Shown here in pieces: positions 41,353-50,546 of a stretch of DNA of 64,000 nt. A model generated the notes under the pieces. The model made no database searches and was not told the origin of the DNA. It saw only the letters and a list, made by a program, of their open reading frames with translations. The translations under genes and the position numbers were made by a program. Every line of letters starts with the position of its first letter. Positions within the stretch are counted from its first letter, which is position 1. Source of the stretch: an uncultured Bdellovibrionales bacterium (lineage in GTDB: Bacteria > Bdellovibrionota > Bdellovibrionia > Bdellovibrionales > Bdellovibrionaceae); assembly GCA_903926205.1 (NCBI GenBank), contig CAIYID010000078.1, positions 1 to 64,000 of the forward strand, written 5' to 3'.

Positions 41353-43047
41353 TCAGATATCAAGCTGAGTATTCGACAAAAGCTCTTCAATGGTGGTGAT
41401 TCCCGCGAGAACTTTTGAAATACCGTGATCACGGAAGGTTTTCATGCCTTTTTGCACAGCTAAACGACGAATCGCAGCACCGTCTTTTCTTTGCATAATC
41501 AGAGAGCGAATATCATCGTCGATGACTAAAAGTTCACCAATCAGAGTTCGGCCACTATAACCCTTTTGATTGCATTTATCACAACCCATGGCTTTACAAA
41601 CATTGGCGCTTTTTGCTTGTTCTGGTGTGATGCCCAGCATGTTTAATTCCAAGGCTGAGGGTTCTGTTTTAACTTTGCAATGAGGACAAAGCACTCGTAA
41701 AAGTCGTTGCGCCACCACTCCTAAAACGGAAGTGGCAATCAGAAAGGGTTCAGCTCCGATATCGATCATACGAGGGAAAGCTCCTGAGGAGTCATTCGCA
41801 TGGATGGTGGAAAGCACCAAGTGACCGGTGAGGGAAGCTTGAATTGCAAGTTCAGCAGTTTCTAAGTCGCGAATCTCACCGATCATGATCACATCAGGAT
41901 CTTGCCGGAGAAAGGCTCGCAGACCAGCCGCAAAAGTTAAACCTATCTTGGAATTCACTTGCACTTGACCCAAACCATGAAGGCGTTGCTCGACAGGATC
42001 TTCGATGGTCAAAATATTAATATCGGGAGCATTGATGCGTGAAAGACCCGCATATAAAGTGGTTGATTTACCAGAGCCCGTAGGACCTGTGACAATTAAA
42101 ATTCCATAGGAGCGATGGATTAAATCGTCCAATTTAATGAGCATCTCTTCTGGAAAACCGAGTTGCTCTAATTCAAGAACGACATTGGATCTATCTTGCA
42201 AACGCATCACGATGCGTTCGCCAAAGGCGGTGGGAACAGTGTTGAAACGAATATCGATATCTTTACCACCAACTTTTAAGGGAATTCGACCATCTTGCGG
42301 CAAGCGTTTTTCTGCGATATTCAAATTCGCCATAACTTTCAAGCGACTAGTGATGGAATTTTGCAGTTTTTTGGGTGGTTTGAAAATATCAAAAAGCACA
42401 CCGTCGATGCGTAAACGCACGGACATGTCTTTTTCGTAAGGTTCCACGTGAATATCGGAGGCCTTTTCTTTCACGGCTCGGAACAGAAGTGAATTGACCA
42501 GCTTGATCACAGGAGCATCATCCTCACCAGCTTCTAATAAGTCGATGATCGGATCTTCAAGATCGTACTCTTCTTGATCAATGTCTTCCATGCCAGCTAA
42601 ATTCGCCGTGCTTTTTTCATAAACCCGATTGATGGCATCTTGAATTTTCTGCGCGGTGCTCACCAGCGGTCGAATGCGTTTACCGAAAATCACCCGTAAA
42701 TCATCGAGCGCTCGCACATTGAGGGGATTGGAAGTTAAGGCAATGATTTGATCCTGTTCTTCTTTGAAGGGGAGGACATGGTGAGTTTTGGCGTAATTGA
42801 TCGGTAAATCTCGAATCAAATCCACTGGGATATCATTCACGGGAATGTCTTTGATAAAATCAAAGCCCATTTCTTTGCAGAGTTCAGAAACTAATTCGTC
42901 CGCGGTGGAAAACTCTTTTGTTGAAAGAGATTCTCCAATGGATAAATATTTTTTAATCAGTGACGGATTCGCCAGAACAGACTTCGTCTGCTCTGGCGAA
43001 AGAGAGGTCGCTTTGGTCAAAATATTAAAAACATCCATTGTCGCCAT
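41353..43047 (-). CDS. gspE: Type II secretion ATPase GspE
   Basis: 564 residues; cytoplasmic hexameric ATPase. An MshEN-like N-terminal domain is followed by the ATPase: Walker A GPTGSGKSTT near residue 320, the Asp box TIEDPVE, Walker B DPDVIMIGEIRDLETA, and the His box STIHANDSS. A CPHC...CDKC zinc module lies near residues 452-487. It starts 14 bases after gspD stops. Confidence 0.96.
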   Translation of the reverse strand: MATMDVFNILTKATSLSPEQTKSVLANPSLIKKYLSIGESLSTKEFSTADELVSELCKEMGFDFIKDIPVNDIPVDLIRDLPINYAKTHHVLPFKEEQDQIIALTSNPLNVRALDDLRVIFGKRIRPLVSTAQKIQDAINRVYEKSTANLAGMEDIDQEEYDLEDPIIDLLEAGEDDAPVIKLVNSLLFRAVKEKASDIHVEPYEKDMSVRLRIDGVLFDIFKPPKKLQNSITSRLKVMANLNIAEKRLPQDGRIPLKVGGKDIDIRFNTVPTAFGERIVMRLQDRSNVVLELEQLGFPEEMLIKLDDLIHRSYGILIVTGPTGSGKSTTLYAGLSRINAPDINILTIEDPVEQRLHGLGQVQVNSKIGLTFAAGLRAFLRQDPDVIMIGEIRDLETAELAIQASLTGHLVLSTIHANDSSGAFPRMIDIGAEPFLIATSVLGVVAQRLLRVLCPHCKVKTEPSALELNMLGITPEQAKSANVCKAMGCDKCNQKGYSGRTLIGELLVIDDDIRSLIMQRKDGAAIRRLAVQKGMKTFRDHGISKVLAGITTIEELLSNTQLDI

Positions 43048-43061
43048 GTGACTCGTTTTTC

Positions 43062-45425
43062 CTATTTTTGCTCAGTGTTTTTATCGCCATTAACCGGAGC
43101 CGCAGCTCGCACTCCTTGGATCTCGTCAATTTTATAACCATAAGGATCACGACCGCCCATATCTTTAATAAAGCCTAAACGTTGATCCACTTTTTTATTC
43201 AGGATATCTTTGGCATCGGTCGGGCTACGAATAATTTTTGGAGTCAAAAAGACCACCAAATTTGTTTTATCTTTTGAAGTTGTTCGTGATTTGAAGAGCC
43301 AACCAATGATTGGAATATCACCTAAAAGTGGCACTTTTTGCACGGTTTCTGACTCACTGTCTTTCATCAAACCACCAAGAACCGCCGTGTCTCCATTAGG
43401 CACTACGATATTGGTTTTAATTAATCGCGTGGCTAAGGGTTGAACATCGCCAGCAAAGTTTTGTGGCACGGGAGCGGCTGAGAGTTGAGCGATAGAATTT
43501 TCGACTTCCATACGAATCGAATTCGAAGCGGGACTGATAAAGGGTTTGATTTTCAATTTGATTTTTGCATCTTCTAGGTTTGGAGTTTTAATGGTCACGC
43601 CGGTGGTGCCTGTGCTTTGAGTCGTTGAAGTGATGACTTTGTCTCCCACTTCAATGATGGACTCTTGATTATTCAAAGCCAAAATCTGCGGAGTGGAAAG
43701 CACATTTCCATGGGCATTGGTTTTTAAAAAATTAACGAAAGAAATCAAAGAAGGAATTTTAATTCCCGAAGCGGCGGCGGTGGTAGAGCTTCCACTTGAG
43801 ATTGGGTTTAAGGTCAGAGCATTGCCTGAACCAAAGCCCAAAATAGCGCCAGTTCCACCGGTTGGACTCATCATCGAGGTCAAATCAGCTTGGCTAAATC
43901 CACCAAAACCCGAATGAAGACCTGAAGTTGTTCCGTCTCCGTTGTCTGCATATTGGTAAAAACCAACTTGCCAGTTCAGAGCATCTTTTGAACTCATCTC
44001 CATAATAATAGCTTCAACATAAACTTGATCGCTTGGTATATCCAATTTTCCAAGTAGTCCTAAAACCACTTCGTAGTCTTGTTTGCTGGCGACCACCACG
44101 AGGGAATTGGTGCCTTTGTCGGCGGTGATTTTCACATCACCACCAAAAATTTCTTGAGGAGTTTGCACACCCTGGGAAGTGATTTGTGGTGGCATTCCTG
44201 GACCAGCTCCTCCTGAGGTCGGTTTTGGCGAGGCATCTTTTGCAATGCCCGTGAGCGTTTGTGCGATTTTTTCCGCGTCACCGTATTTCAAATAATAAAC
44301 ATGCACTCCGCCGCTGTCTTCAGCACGGATTCGGAAATCAAGTTGGGCAACCAGTTTGCGCACGCGCGCGATGCCGGCAACATTTCCAACCACGATCAAG
44401 GAATTGGTTCGATCATCAGGGAATACCATGAAATAAGCAGAGCCTTTGTTTTGAGGAGAGCTCGACATTGGCTGAGAGAATCTAGGCACGCCGGCGGAGA
44501 ATCCGCCGGTGGTCGATGATTTGCTATCCCCTTTATTGACGATTTTCATCACTAGTTCTGCGATGTCTTTTGATTTTGCGAAGCGAATGGGTACCACTTC
44601 TAATTGGTCTTCAAAGCCTGGAACATCTAATTGATTTAAAATTTTCATGATCCGTTCAATATTAGAACCGTAGTCAGAAATAATTAATGAGTTGGTGGCC
44701 GTGTAAGGGGACAATTCACCATCTTTCGATGTTAAAATCCGTAAATCCCGGTTCACCATTTCAGCGGAAATATGTTTCAGATGCACAATGCGTGTGATCA
44801 TTTGATCGGCATTGGGATAATAATTTCCAGAATAAGTTTCAATGCCGTCTCGTTGGGCATTCCTAGCTGAGCGAATTTTTAAAAATTTTCCAGAAGGAAC
44901 TACGGCAAAACCGTTGATTGCTAAAGCAGATAAAAAGGCTTTGTAAGCTTCTGCTACAGTGATTTTTGAAGGCGCAATGACGGTGATTTTACCACGCACG
45001 CCAGGATCAACGATAAAGTTTTTGCCCGTCAATTCACTGATGGCTTTAACAATGTCGGTGATCTCTGCATTTGGAAAATCGAAGGACTCAATAGTGTCAG
45101 GAAAATTAGTATTAGTGATGTCTTCAATGGCCGCTTGAGCCATCTGCGCTTTTTTGTCAGCTGGTTTTGCCGGAGCACTGCCCGTGCGACTGGCGCTAGG
45201 TCCGCCGATAGGGCCACTAGGAACTCCGCTTTTTCCCAGAGCGGAATCATTGACTCCAGGAGCCGCTCGGCCCGGATTAGTGAGTTCGCCAGTTTCAAGC
45301 GGCGGCGGCGGAAAATCATCATCTTCAAATTGAGCCCAGGCGGGCATTGAAGTGGTCAGTGCTATCACCGGAGCCATCAAAAATTGGCAGCTCTTTTTTG
45401 CACGTGATCGGGATTTTAATGACAT
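43062..45425 (-). CDS. gspD: Type II secretion outer-membrane secretin GspD
   Basis: 787 residues. Signal peptide near 16-31 (MAPVIALTTSMPAWA), then a Pro/Gly/Ala-rich linker, N0 domain (FPNAEITDIVKAISELTGKNFIVDPGVRGKITV), N1-N3 domains (IVHLKHISAEMVNRDLRIL, VVPIRFAKSKDIAELV, VHVYYLKYGDAEKIAQTL), and the secretin barrel with VYVEAIIMEMSSKDALNWQVGFYQ, NVLSTPQILALNNQESII and VPLLGDIPIIGWLFKSRTTSKDKTNLVVFLTPKII. N2-N3 hold a Ser/Gly-rich insert. It forms the exit pore. Ribosome binding site AGGAG. Confidence 0.96.
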   Translation of the reverse strand: MSLKSRSRAKKSCQFLMAPVIALTTSMPAWAQFEDDDFPPPPLETGELTNPGRAAPGVNDSALGKSGVPSGPIGGPSASRTGSAPAKPADKKAQMAQAAIEDITNTNFPDTIESFDFPNAEITDIVKAISELTGKNFIVDPGVRGKITVIAPSKITVAEAYKAFLSALAINGFAVVPSGKFLKIRSARNAQRDGIETYSGNYYPNADQMITRIVHLKHISAEMVNRDLRILTSKDGELSPYTATNSLIISDYGSNIERIMKILNQLDVPGFEDQLEVVPIRFAKSKDIAELVMKIVNKGDSKSSTTGGFSAGVPRFSQPMSSSPQNKGSAYFMVFPDDRTNSLIVVGNVAGIARVRKLVAQLDFRIRAEDSGGVHVYYLKYGDAEKIAQTLTGIAKDASPKPTSGGAGPGMPPQITSQGVQTPQEIFGGDVKITADKGTNSLVVVASKQDYEVVLGLLGKLDIPSDQVYVEAIIMEMSSKDALNWQVGFYQYADNGDGTTSGLHSGFGGFSQADLTSMMSPTGGTGAILGFGSGNALTLNPISSGSSTTAAASGIKIPSLISFVNFLKTNAHGNVLSTPQILALNNQESIIEVGDKVITSTTQSTGTTGVTIKTPNLEDAKIKLKIKPFISPASNSIRMEVENSIAQLSAAPVPQNFAGDVQPLATRLIKTNIVVPNGDTAVLGGLMKDSESETVQKVPLLGDIPIIGWLFKSRTTSKDKTNLVVFLTPKIIRSPTDAKDILNKKVDQRLGFIKDMGGRDPYGYKIDEIQGVRAAAPVNGDKNTEQK

Positions 45426-45434
45426 TTCCGACTC

Positions 45435-46376
45435 CTATTCAATGGTGTAATCTTTTTGCACATCTCGACCGTCTGATTCCACGGTCAACTTGATGGATGA
45501 AGAAGTTTTAAAAGCATTGTAAATTTCCATGGCTTTTGCTGGGCTGTCGATGGGTTCACCATTCACAGATTTAATGCAATCGCCTTGATTAACCCCCAGA
45601 TCAGCAAAGATGCTATCCGGCTTAAAAGAGGTCAGGATATAGCACTCAATATCGCCATTCGCTTTTCTGCGTGGCACGGTTGAGGCTTGCATCAGTAAAC
45701 TCGACAAATCCGAAGTGTGTTTAAGAAGGGTCTCGCGTTTAAGAATATATTTGTTAGGTGCCACTTGCTTCACTTCGCCAGGACCTTTAGGGGCCGCCAG
45801 GGGAGCGGGATTATTAAAACTCAATTTATTTTGGTTTTTGATTTCAATGTATTCCAGTCGCCCTAGGTTGGTATTGCGAATGATGGCTTTGTTGCGCTCC
45901 ACTTTCACCAAGGTCGCAATATTGTCAATTTCACGATTTGGCATCAGCGCAATGACCATGTTCTTGGATTTCACTTCGATATTAGCAATGGATTTTTCCG
46001 GTTTTGTTAAAACCACAGTCCCAATCAAATTGAGCGGAAGTTGAGAGAGCACGGGAGGAGCTTCCACTCCGGCTCGGTTGGGGTCATTGGGATTTGCTTT
46101 TAAAGCCAAAGCATCAGGAATCATACCGTCTTGATTAAAAAGATTTCGACTGATAATGCTTTGATAAGAAGCTTTGTTGCTCGTATTGAATTGCGCAGGT
46201 TTTGGCGGCTTAGCCGGTGGCGCTTTTTGTGGCAACATTAAATCTCTGATGCTCATGATTCCTACGTCAGAAACCGTGTAGCCAATCAAGGCGATCAATA
46301 CATAAGGAGCCAAACCTTCGGCAAGAAGGCGAGCTTTTGATTTTACTTTGGAATGTCGTCCTACTGATGAATTCAC
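45435..46376 (-). CDS. gspC: Type II secretion protein GspC with PDZ domain
   Basis: 313 residues; inner-membrane protein that contacts the secretin. A membrane helix near residues 22-45, a Pro/Lys-rich linker, an HR domain near 110-180 (LPLNLIGTVVLTKPEKSIANIEVKSKNMVIALMPNREIDN), and a C-terminal PDZ (YILTSFKPDSIFADLGVNQGDCIKSVNGEPIDSPAKAMEIYNAFKTSS). It is the first gene of the twelve-gene operon, so a promoter should lie in the 133-base gap before it. Confidence 0.92.
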   Translation of the reverse strand: MNSSVGRHSKVKSKARLLAEGLAPYVLIALIGYTVSDVGIMSIRDLMLPQKAPPAKPPKPAQFNTSNKASYQSIISRNLFNQDGMIPDALALKANPNDPNRAGVEAPPVLSQLPLNLIGTVVLTKPEKSIANIEVKSKNMVIALMPNREIDNIATLVKVERNKAIIRNTNLGRLEYIEIKNQNKLSFNNPAPLAAPKGPGEVKQVAPNKYILKRETLLKHTSDLSSLLMQASTVPRRKANGDIECYILTSFKPDSIFADLGVNQGDCIKSVNGEPIDSPAKAMEIYNAFKTSSSIKLTVESDGRDVQKDYTIE

Positions 46377-46509
46377 GCTGTCATCGTCCTTGATGAACTA
46401 TTTTATGGAGCGTATCAGGCCTAGCCTCAGGGTTTAAGTAAAAAGTCTATCAGACCAAGGACGAAGGTCGGGTTTTAAGTAAAATAAGTTTTTTGCGATA
46501 TTCTAACCC
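46377..46509 (-). promoter_or_regulatory. Upstream region of the gsp operon with a repeated motif
   Basis: GGGTTTAAGTAAAA at about 46431-46444 recurs as GGGTTTTAAGTAAAA at about 46473-46487. The pair is 42 bases apart and lies where the gsp promoter must be. It could be a binding site for a regulator; I cannot name one. Confidence 0.3.
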
Positions 46510-47655
46510 CTAGATAAAAATTCCCTCGATCTCAGGATTCATGACTTCGCTAGGATGTAGAAACGCGGGAATTTCTTGTGTCGGGGGCATGATCGAATAC
46601 ATGGAGTAGGGAAGTTGTGCCGAGATCCACGCTTTTGGCGGACGCGTGCGAAAATCGGGTTCAATGTGAGTGTAAGCCAAAAATTCATTTTTATTGAGTT
46701 GCTCGTAAGCTCTCCATAAAAGACTTTCAAAAACATCTTCATTGTCGATAGCGAGGTTTGTGAGCCAGCGAAAAGCCAGTGGAGTTTCTTTGCCTGTGGA
46801 TTTGACCGGTTTTGCAAGAGGATGCGACCACCCAAGCAGTTGTCCAAATTTTAAAAATTGCCGAAAATTGTGTGCGTGCAATTCAAAAGAATAGGGGATG
46901 AATTTTTGAACTAATTGCGGGCTCCACGTGGAGAGGCAACCGACAATTTGATCATGACGATCAAAGGCGATGAGAAAATCTGAAAGATTAAAACCTGTGA
47001 GTCTACGAATTTTTTTTTCAAAACTTTGACCATCCCAAACACTAGCAAAGGGGCGAAAACGAAATTTTTTAAATAAATAGGCAAGTAGCGCATCCAGATT
47101 TGATTCGTTGCCTTCGCGAATTCGTAGGCTTGATATGGGTGCCGGAGCCCACGGAAATCGTCCATGCAAAGTGTTCACTTTAAATTTTCGATATAAATAA
47201 TACCGAGGCAGCGTTCGGCGCATATTGCGAGGTCGCAAAAAGATATTGGTCATGGCGGTTTCAGTAAAATCGATAAAGGAGAAAAAATGTTGAACACCCA
47301 TTTGAGTTTTAACATCTTCCATTGTCGGCAAGAAATGTTGAGACCATTCTAAAATCGCGCGCCTTGAAGATGAAACTCGAAGATCCGTGGCGTAGGCAAT
47401 TTTCTGAATTTCATCGCCCAACTTGACGTCTCTGGCGATAAAAGAAGCGCAGGCTTCGATTTTACCACTTTGCTGATTGCGCATCACATAGGTTCTGAAT
47501 TGATCGCTCTGAGTTTTATACAAACCAAAAAAATCATTGAGCCGATCAATTTTTAAATCGACCCAGCCGCTCGTATGAAACTGAGAAAAAAATTGCAAAA
47601 GTTCAAGATTGATCGCCGGGGTGATGTTGGAGGGCTCGACGACCTCTAGATTCAC
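46510..47655 (-). CDS. GNAT-fold-like protein, unknown function
   Basis: 381 residues. Two segments with acetyltransferase-like character: residues ~55-130 (FRTYVMRNQQSGKIEACASFIARDV...IAYATDLRVSSSRRAILEWSQHFL) and ~185-260 (SSLRIREGNESNLDALLAYLFKKF...DFLIAFDRHDQIVGCLSTWSPQ). No canonical acetyl-CoA P-loop is clear. It begins with a GTG that overlaps the adenosyltransferase stop (GTGA), so it is translationally coupled to it. The acceptor is unknown. Confidence 0.65.
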   Translation of the reverse strand: MNLEVVEPSNITPAINLELLQFFSQFHTSGWVDLKIDRLNDFFGLYKTQSDQFRTYVMRNQQSGKIEACASFIARDVKLGDEIQKIAYATDLRVSSSRRAILEWSQHFLPTMEDVKTQMGVQHFFSFIDFTETAMTNIFLRPRNMRRTLPRYYLYRKFKVNTLHGRFPWAPAPISSLRIREGNESNLDALLAYLFKKFRFRPFASVWDGQSFEKKIRRLTGFNLSDFLIAFDRHDQIVGCLSTWSPQLVQKFIPYSFELHAHNFRQFLKFGQLLGWSHPLAKPVKSTGKETPLAFRWLTNLAIDNEDVFESLLWRAYEQLNKNEFLAYTHIEPDFRTRPPKAWISAQLPYSMYSIMPPTQEIPAFLHPSEVMNPEIEGIFI

Positions 47656-48224
47656 GAGCGACTCCAGAGCTGATCCGGTTGGCCCAGAGTTTTATTGCAC
47701 CATCTTGCACAAGTAAAAAGATGATCACTTAAACGATTGAGATATTTTATATAAATATCGAGCTCGCTCAAATTCTCTGGCAAGGAGGAAATCAAATGAA
47801 CACAATTTCTTTCGGCGCGACGAGTGACGGTTCGTGCGATATGAAGAAGGCTGGCGATTTCATCGCCTCCAGGAAGAATAAAATTTTTGAGTGGCGGAAG
47901 CTCGAGGGTCATTTCGTCGATTTCACGTTCCAAAAAATCAATATGACTTTGTTGAAGAGCGGGAAGTTGATGAAGAGTGGTGAGGTCTTCGCAAGCGAGC
48001 GCTCCGCCAACAATAAAAAGCTCAGATTGAATCCTTAGTATAGACGTTGAAATTTTCTGCAATTTCGCCGAATGCAAAGTGGATTTTTTGTGAATGAGTC
48101 CGAGCAAGGCATTGATTTCATCCACGGTTCCATAAGCCTCGACCCGAAGATGGTTTTTAGGCACTGTCGTACCGCCGACTAAACGAGTTTTTCCTTGATC
48201 ACCTTGGCGCGTATATATTTTCAT
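47652..48224 (-). CDS. pduO: PduO-type cob(I)alamin adenosyltransferase
   Basis: Transfers adenosine from ATP to cob(I)alamin, giving coenzyme B12. 190 residues. YTRQGDQGKTRLVGGTTVPKNHLRVEAYGTVDEINALLG is the ATP-binding start; FILPGGDEIASLLHIARTVTRRAERNCVHL and KYLNRLSDHLFTCARWCNK the conserved core of the five-helix bundle. The ATG at 48224 is used because the family begins at MKIYTR. A corrinoid supply matches the cobalamin-dependent QueG elsewhere in the window. Confidence 0.93.
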   Translation of the reverse strand: MKIYTRQGDQGKTRLVGGTTVPKNHLRVEAYGTVDEINALLGLIHKKSTLHSAKLQKISTSILRIQSELFIVGGALACEDLTTLHQLPALQQSHIDFLEREIDEMTLELPPLKNFILPGGDEIASLLHIARTVTRRAERNCVHLISSLPENLSELDIYIKYLNRLSDHLFTCARWCNKTLGQPDQLWSRS

Positions 48225-48272
48225 TCTTTCATCTTGACCAGTAGTTCGGCGCGAGTCAAAGATTGAGCGCAT

Positions 48273-49106
48273 ATGAACTCAACACAGCCTCAAAATCCGG
48301 TGCCTTTTTTTGTAACGATTCCTCATTCCGGCGAAAAAGTTCCCGAGGAATGTTCTTGGCTAAAAGCTTTGCCAGAAGAGATTCTCATGTGTGATGTGGA
48401 TCGATTCGTTGATCGGCTTTATGAGCCCGCTTTAGGGATGCTTAAAATTTCCTCAATAAAAACCGAATGGCATCGCTATGCGGCAGACTTGAATCGAATT
48501 CCAGAAGATGTGGACGCGGCCTCTGTGCAAGAGCATCTTAATGCAGCGGGTCTGCATAATCGCGGATTTCATTGGCAGATCACGACAAAAAAACAAGCCT
48601 TGATGAAGTCTCCAATGCCTTTGGAATTGCATGAAAAATTAATCAAACTTATTTATGAACCTTTTCATGAAAGTATTCGAAATCAGTACAGAATGTTTAA
48701 CAGCAGCTCATTGAAATCTGTTTTTCAATTGGACGCGCACAGCATGCCTTCCTTGGGCACTTCAGAGCACCGTGATCCCGGTCAACAACGTGCCGAAATT
48801 GTTGTCAGTGATTGCAAGGGACTTTCCTCTTGTCCACAATTTGTCGATTTAGTGATCGCGGCCTATGCCAAAGCAGGCTTCAAGGTGGGATATAATTGGC
48901 CTTATTTTGGTGGAAGAGTGAGTGAACAATATGGCGATCCAAAGCGGGGTCAGCATGTTGTACAGGTCGAAATGAACCGAGCTCTTTATATGAATGAAGA
49001 GACTAAAAAACTCTTGCCGGATTCAAGTGCCATTCAGCAAATTCAGGAAAAGCTTCAAAAAGCCCTGGCTTATATTCAAGACCATTTAATTCTTGGCCTC
49101 AATTAG
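48273..49106 (+). CDS. N-formylglutamate amidohydrolase-like protein
   Basis: 277 residues. PFFVTIPHSGEKVPEECSWL, CDVDRFVDRLYEPAL, WHRYAADLNRIPED, QLDAHSMPSLGTSEHRDPGQQRAEIVVSD and YFGGRVSEQYGDPKRGQHVVQVEMNRALYM follow the N-formylglutamate amidohydrolase order, including the HSG and D-H-S/P metal sites. No other histidine-degradation gene is near, so the substrate may be another N-formyl or N-acyl compound. It is divergent from the adenosyltransferase gene. Confidence 0.85.
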   Translation: MNSTQPQNPVPFFVTIPHSGEKVPEECSWLKALPEEILMCDVDRFVDRLYEPALGMLKISSIKTEWHRYAADLNRIPEDVDAASVQEHLNAAGLHNRGFHWQITTKKQALMKSPMPLELHEKLIKLIYEPFHESIRNQYRMFNSSSLKSVFQLDAHSMPSLGTSEHRDPGQQRAEIVVSDCKGLSSCPQFVDLVIAAYAKAGFKVGYNWPYFGGRVSEQYGDPKRGQHVVQVEMNRALYMNEETKKLLPDSSAIQQIQEKLQKALAYIQDHLILGLN

Positions 49107-49131
49107 ACGCTGTGTTATTCGTTTTCACCTC

Positions 49132-50523
49132 ATGCAAAAAAAAATCATTAAATTTCTCGCCTCATTGAAGCTTTCGGTCATTATCATCATCCTTCTTTGT
49201 ATTTTGATCGCAATAGGGACCATCATTGAATCGCAATACAATGCCACCGTCGCGACCAAATTGGTTTATCGAAGTTGGTGGATGTTTGCGACGATGTTGG
49301 CTCTTGTGATCAGTTTGACTTCAGTGATGGTGGATCGTTGGCCGTGGAAGTCTCGACATGCTCCCTTTGTTTTAGCTCATATCGGAATTATCATTTTGTT
49401 GTTCGGAGCTTTACTTACAATGAAATTTGGTTTGGATGGTTCTCTTCGTGTTCCTATGAATGAGTCCAGTCGCTCCGTGGTTGTGAATAACACCGAGTTT
49501 TCGGTCTATGCTTCTGTGGAAGGAAAAGATTATACCAAAGTCTTTCAGCAAGAAGTTGATTTTTATTTGGCATCGCCAGAAAAAAATCCTCTTCGTGTTT
49601 CGACTGAGGCCGGAGTGCTTCAAGTTGAGCGTTATTTGCCCTACGCTTTACCTGAGCGAAAAATTCGTCCTGCCACTGACGCGAGTCCGGCCATTCGTTT
49701 TCAGATTGCGAATGATCGCGCTAATTTCACGGAATGGATGGTTGCCACTCCAACGCGAACAAAAATCGAAAAAAACTTAGGCCCAGCGAAGGTGACCTTT
49801 TTGACCACAGAGGAAATTCCTTCAAAGCCCACGGGTGCCAACGAAATTTTTCTGCAAGCCAAACCAGGCCAAGTGAAACTTAATTATGCCATTTTTTACC
49901 AAGATCAAAAACGCAAAACTCTGCGTGGACAAATTGAAGAGGGTGGAAAAGTGGCGACGGGCTGGGTCGGGTTGGAATTAAGACTCCTTCGTTATTTTCC
50001 GAGTGCAGAAGAAGTTTATGAGTTTAAACCTGAAGAACGTCCAACGGAGTTAAACACAGAAGCCATCGAAGTGTCCTTGAATGGGAAAAAGCAATGGCTC
50101 TCACTTGATGATGTCGTGCATTTTTATACTCCCAAAGTCACCTACGCCGTTTTTTACGGACATCAAAAAATTGAATTGGCGTTTGATGTGCATTTGAAAA
50201 AATTTGAGATTGGCCGTCATTTGGGAACCATGAGAGCCATGAGTTATCAAAGTTTAGTGAATGTGGCTGGCGATCCTTCGGGTGATCATTTGATTGCGAT
50301 GAATGAGCCAATGAAATACCAAGGACTCACTTTTTATCAAGCGAGTTTTCAAGAGGATCCGGCGACGGGGAATCCTGTGGCGAGTGTTTTTTCGGTGAAC
50401 GCCGATCCAGGTCGCTGGTTTAAATATTTTGGTTCGTTTTTGATCGTCGTTGGTACGATACTTATATTTTATAATAAACGAAAAGCGGCACGGGCGCAGG
50501 CTCCGGCCTCTGGTACAAACTGA
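49132..50523 (+). CDS. resB: System II cytochrome c maturation protein Ccs1/ResB
   Basis: 463 residues. The ATG at 49132 begins MQKKIIKFLASLKLSVIIIILLCILIAIGTIIES, the ResB opening; an earlier in-frame start lacks a homologous leader. Three membrane helices lie near 10-30, 45-65 and 75-100, a large periplasmic beta domain runs from ~100 to 400, and the C-terminal helix YFGSFLIVVGTILIFY follows PMKYQGLTFYQASFQED. With CcsA it brings reduced haem to apocytochromes. The stop is 23 bases before ccsA. Confidence 0.9.
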   Translation: MQKKIIKFLASLKLSVIIIILLCILIAIGTIIESQYNATVATKLVYRSWWMFATMLALVISLTSVMVDRWPWKSRHAPFVLAHIGIIILLFGALLTMKFGLDGSLRVPMNESSRSVVVNNTEFSVYASVEGKDYTKVFQQEVDFYLASPEKNPLRVSTEAGVLQVERYLPYALPERKIRPATDASPAIRFQIANDRANFTEWMVATPTRTKIEKNLGPAKVTFLTTEEIPSKPTGANEIFLQAKPGQVKLNYAIFYQDQKRKTLRGQIEEGGKVATGWVGLELRLLRYFPSAEEVYEFKPEERPTELNTEAIEVSLNGKKQWLSLDDVVHFYTPKVTYAVFYGHQKIELAFDVHLKKFEIGRHLGTMRAMSYQSLVNVAGDPSGDHLIAMNEPMKYQGLTFYQASFQEDPATGNPVASVFSVNADPGRWFKYFGSFLIVVGTILIFYNKRKAARAQAPASGTN

Positions 50524-50546
50524 AAAGGCGAAAGCAGTCAGGTGAT

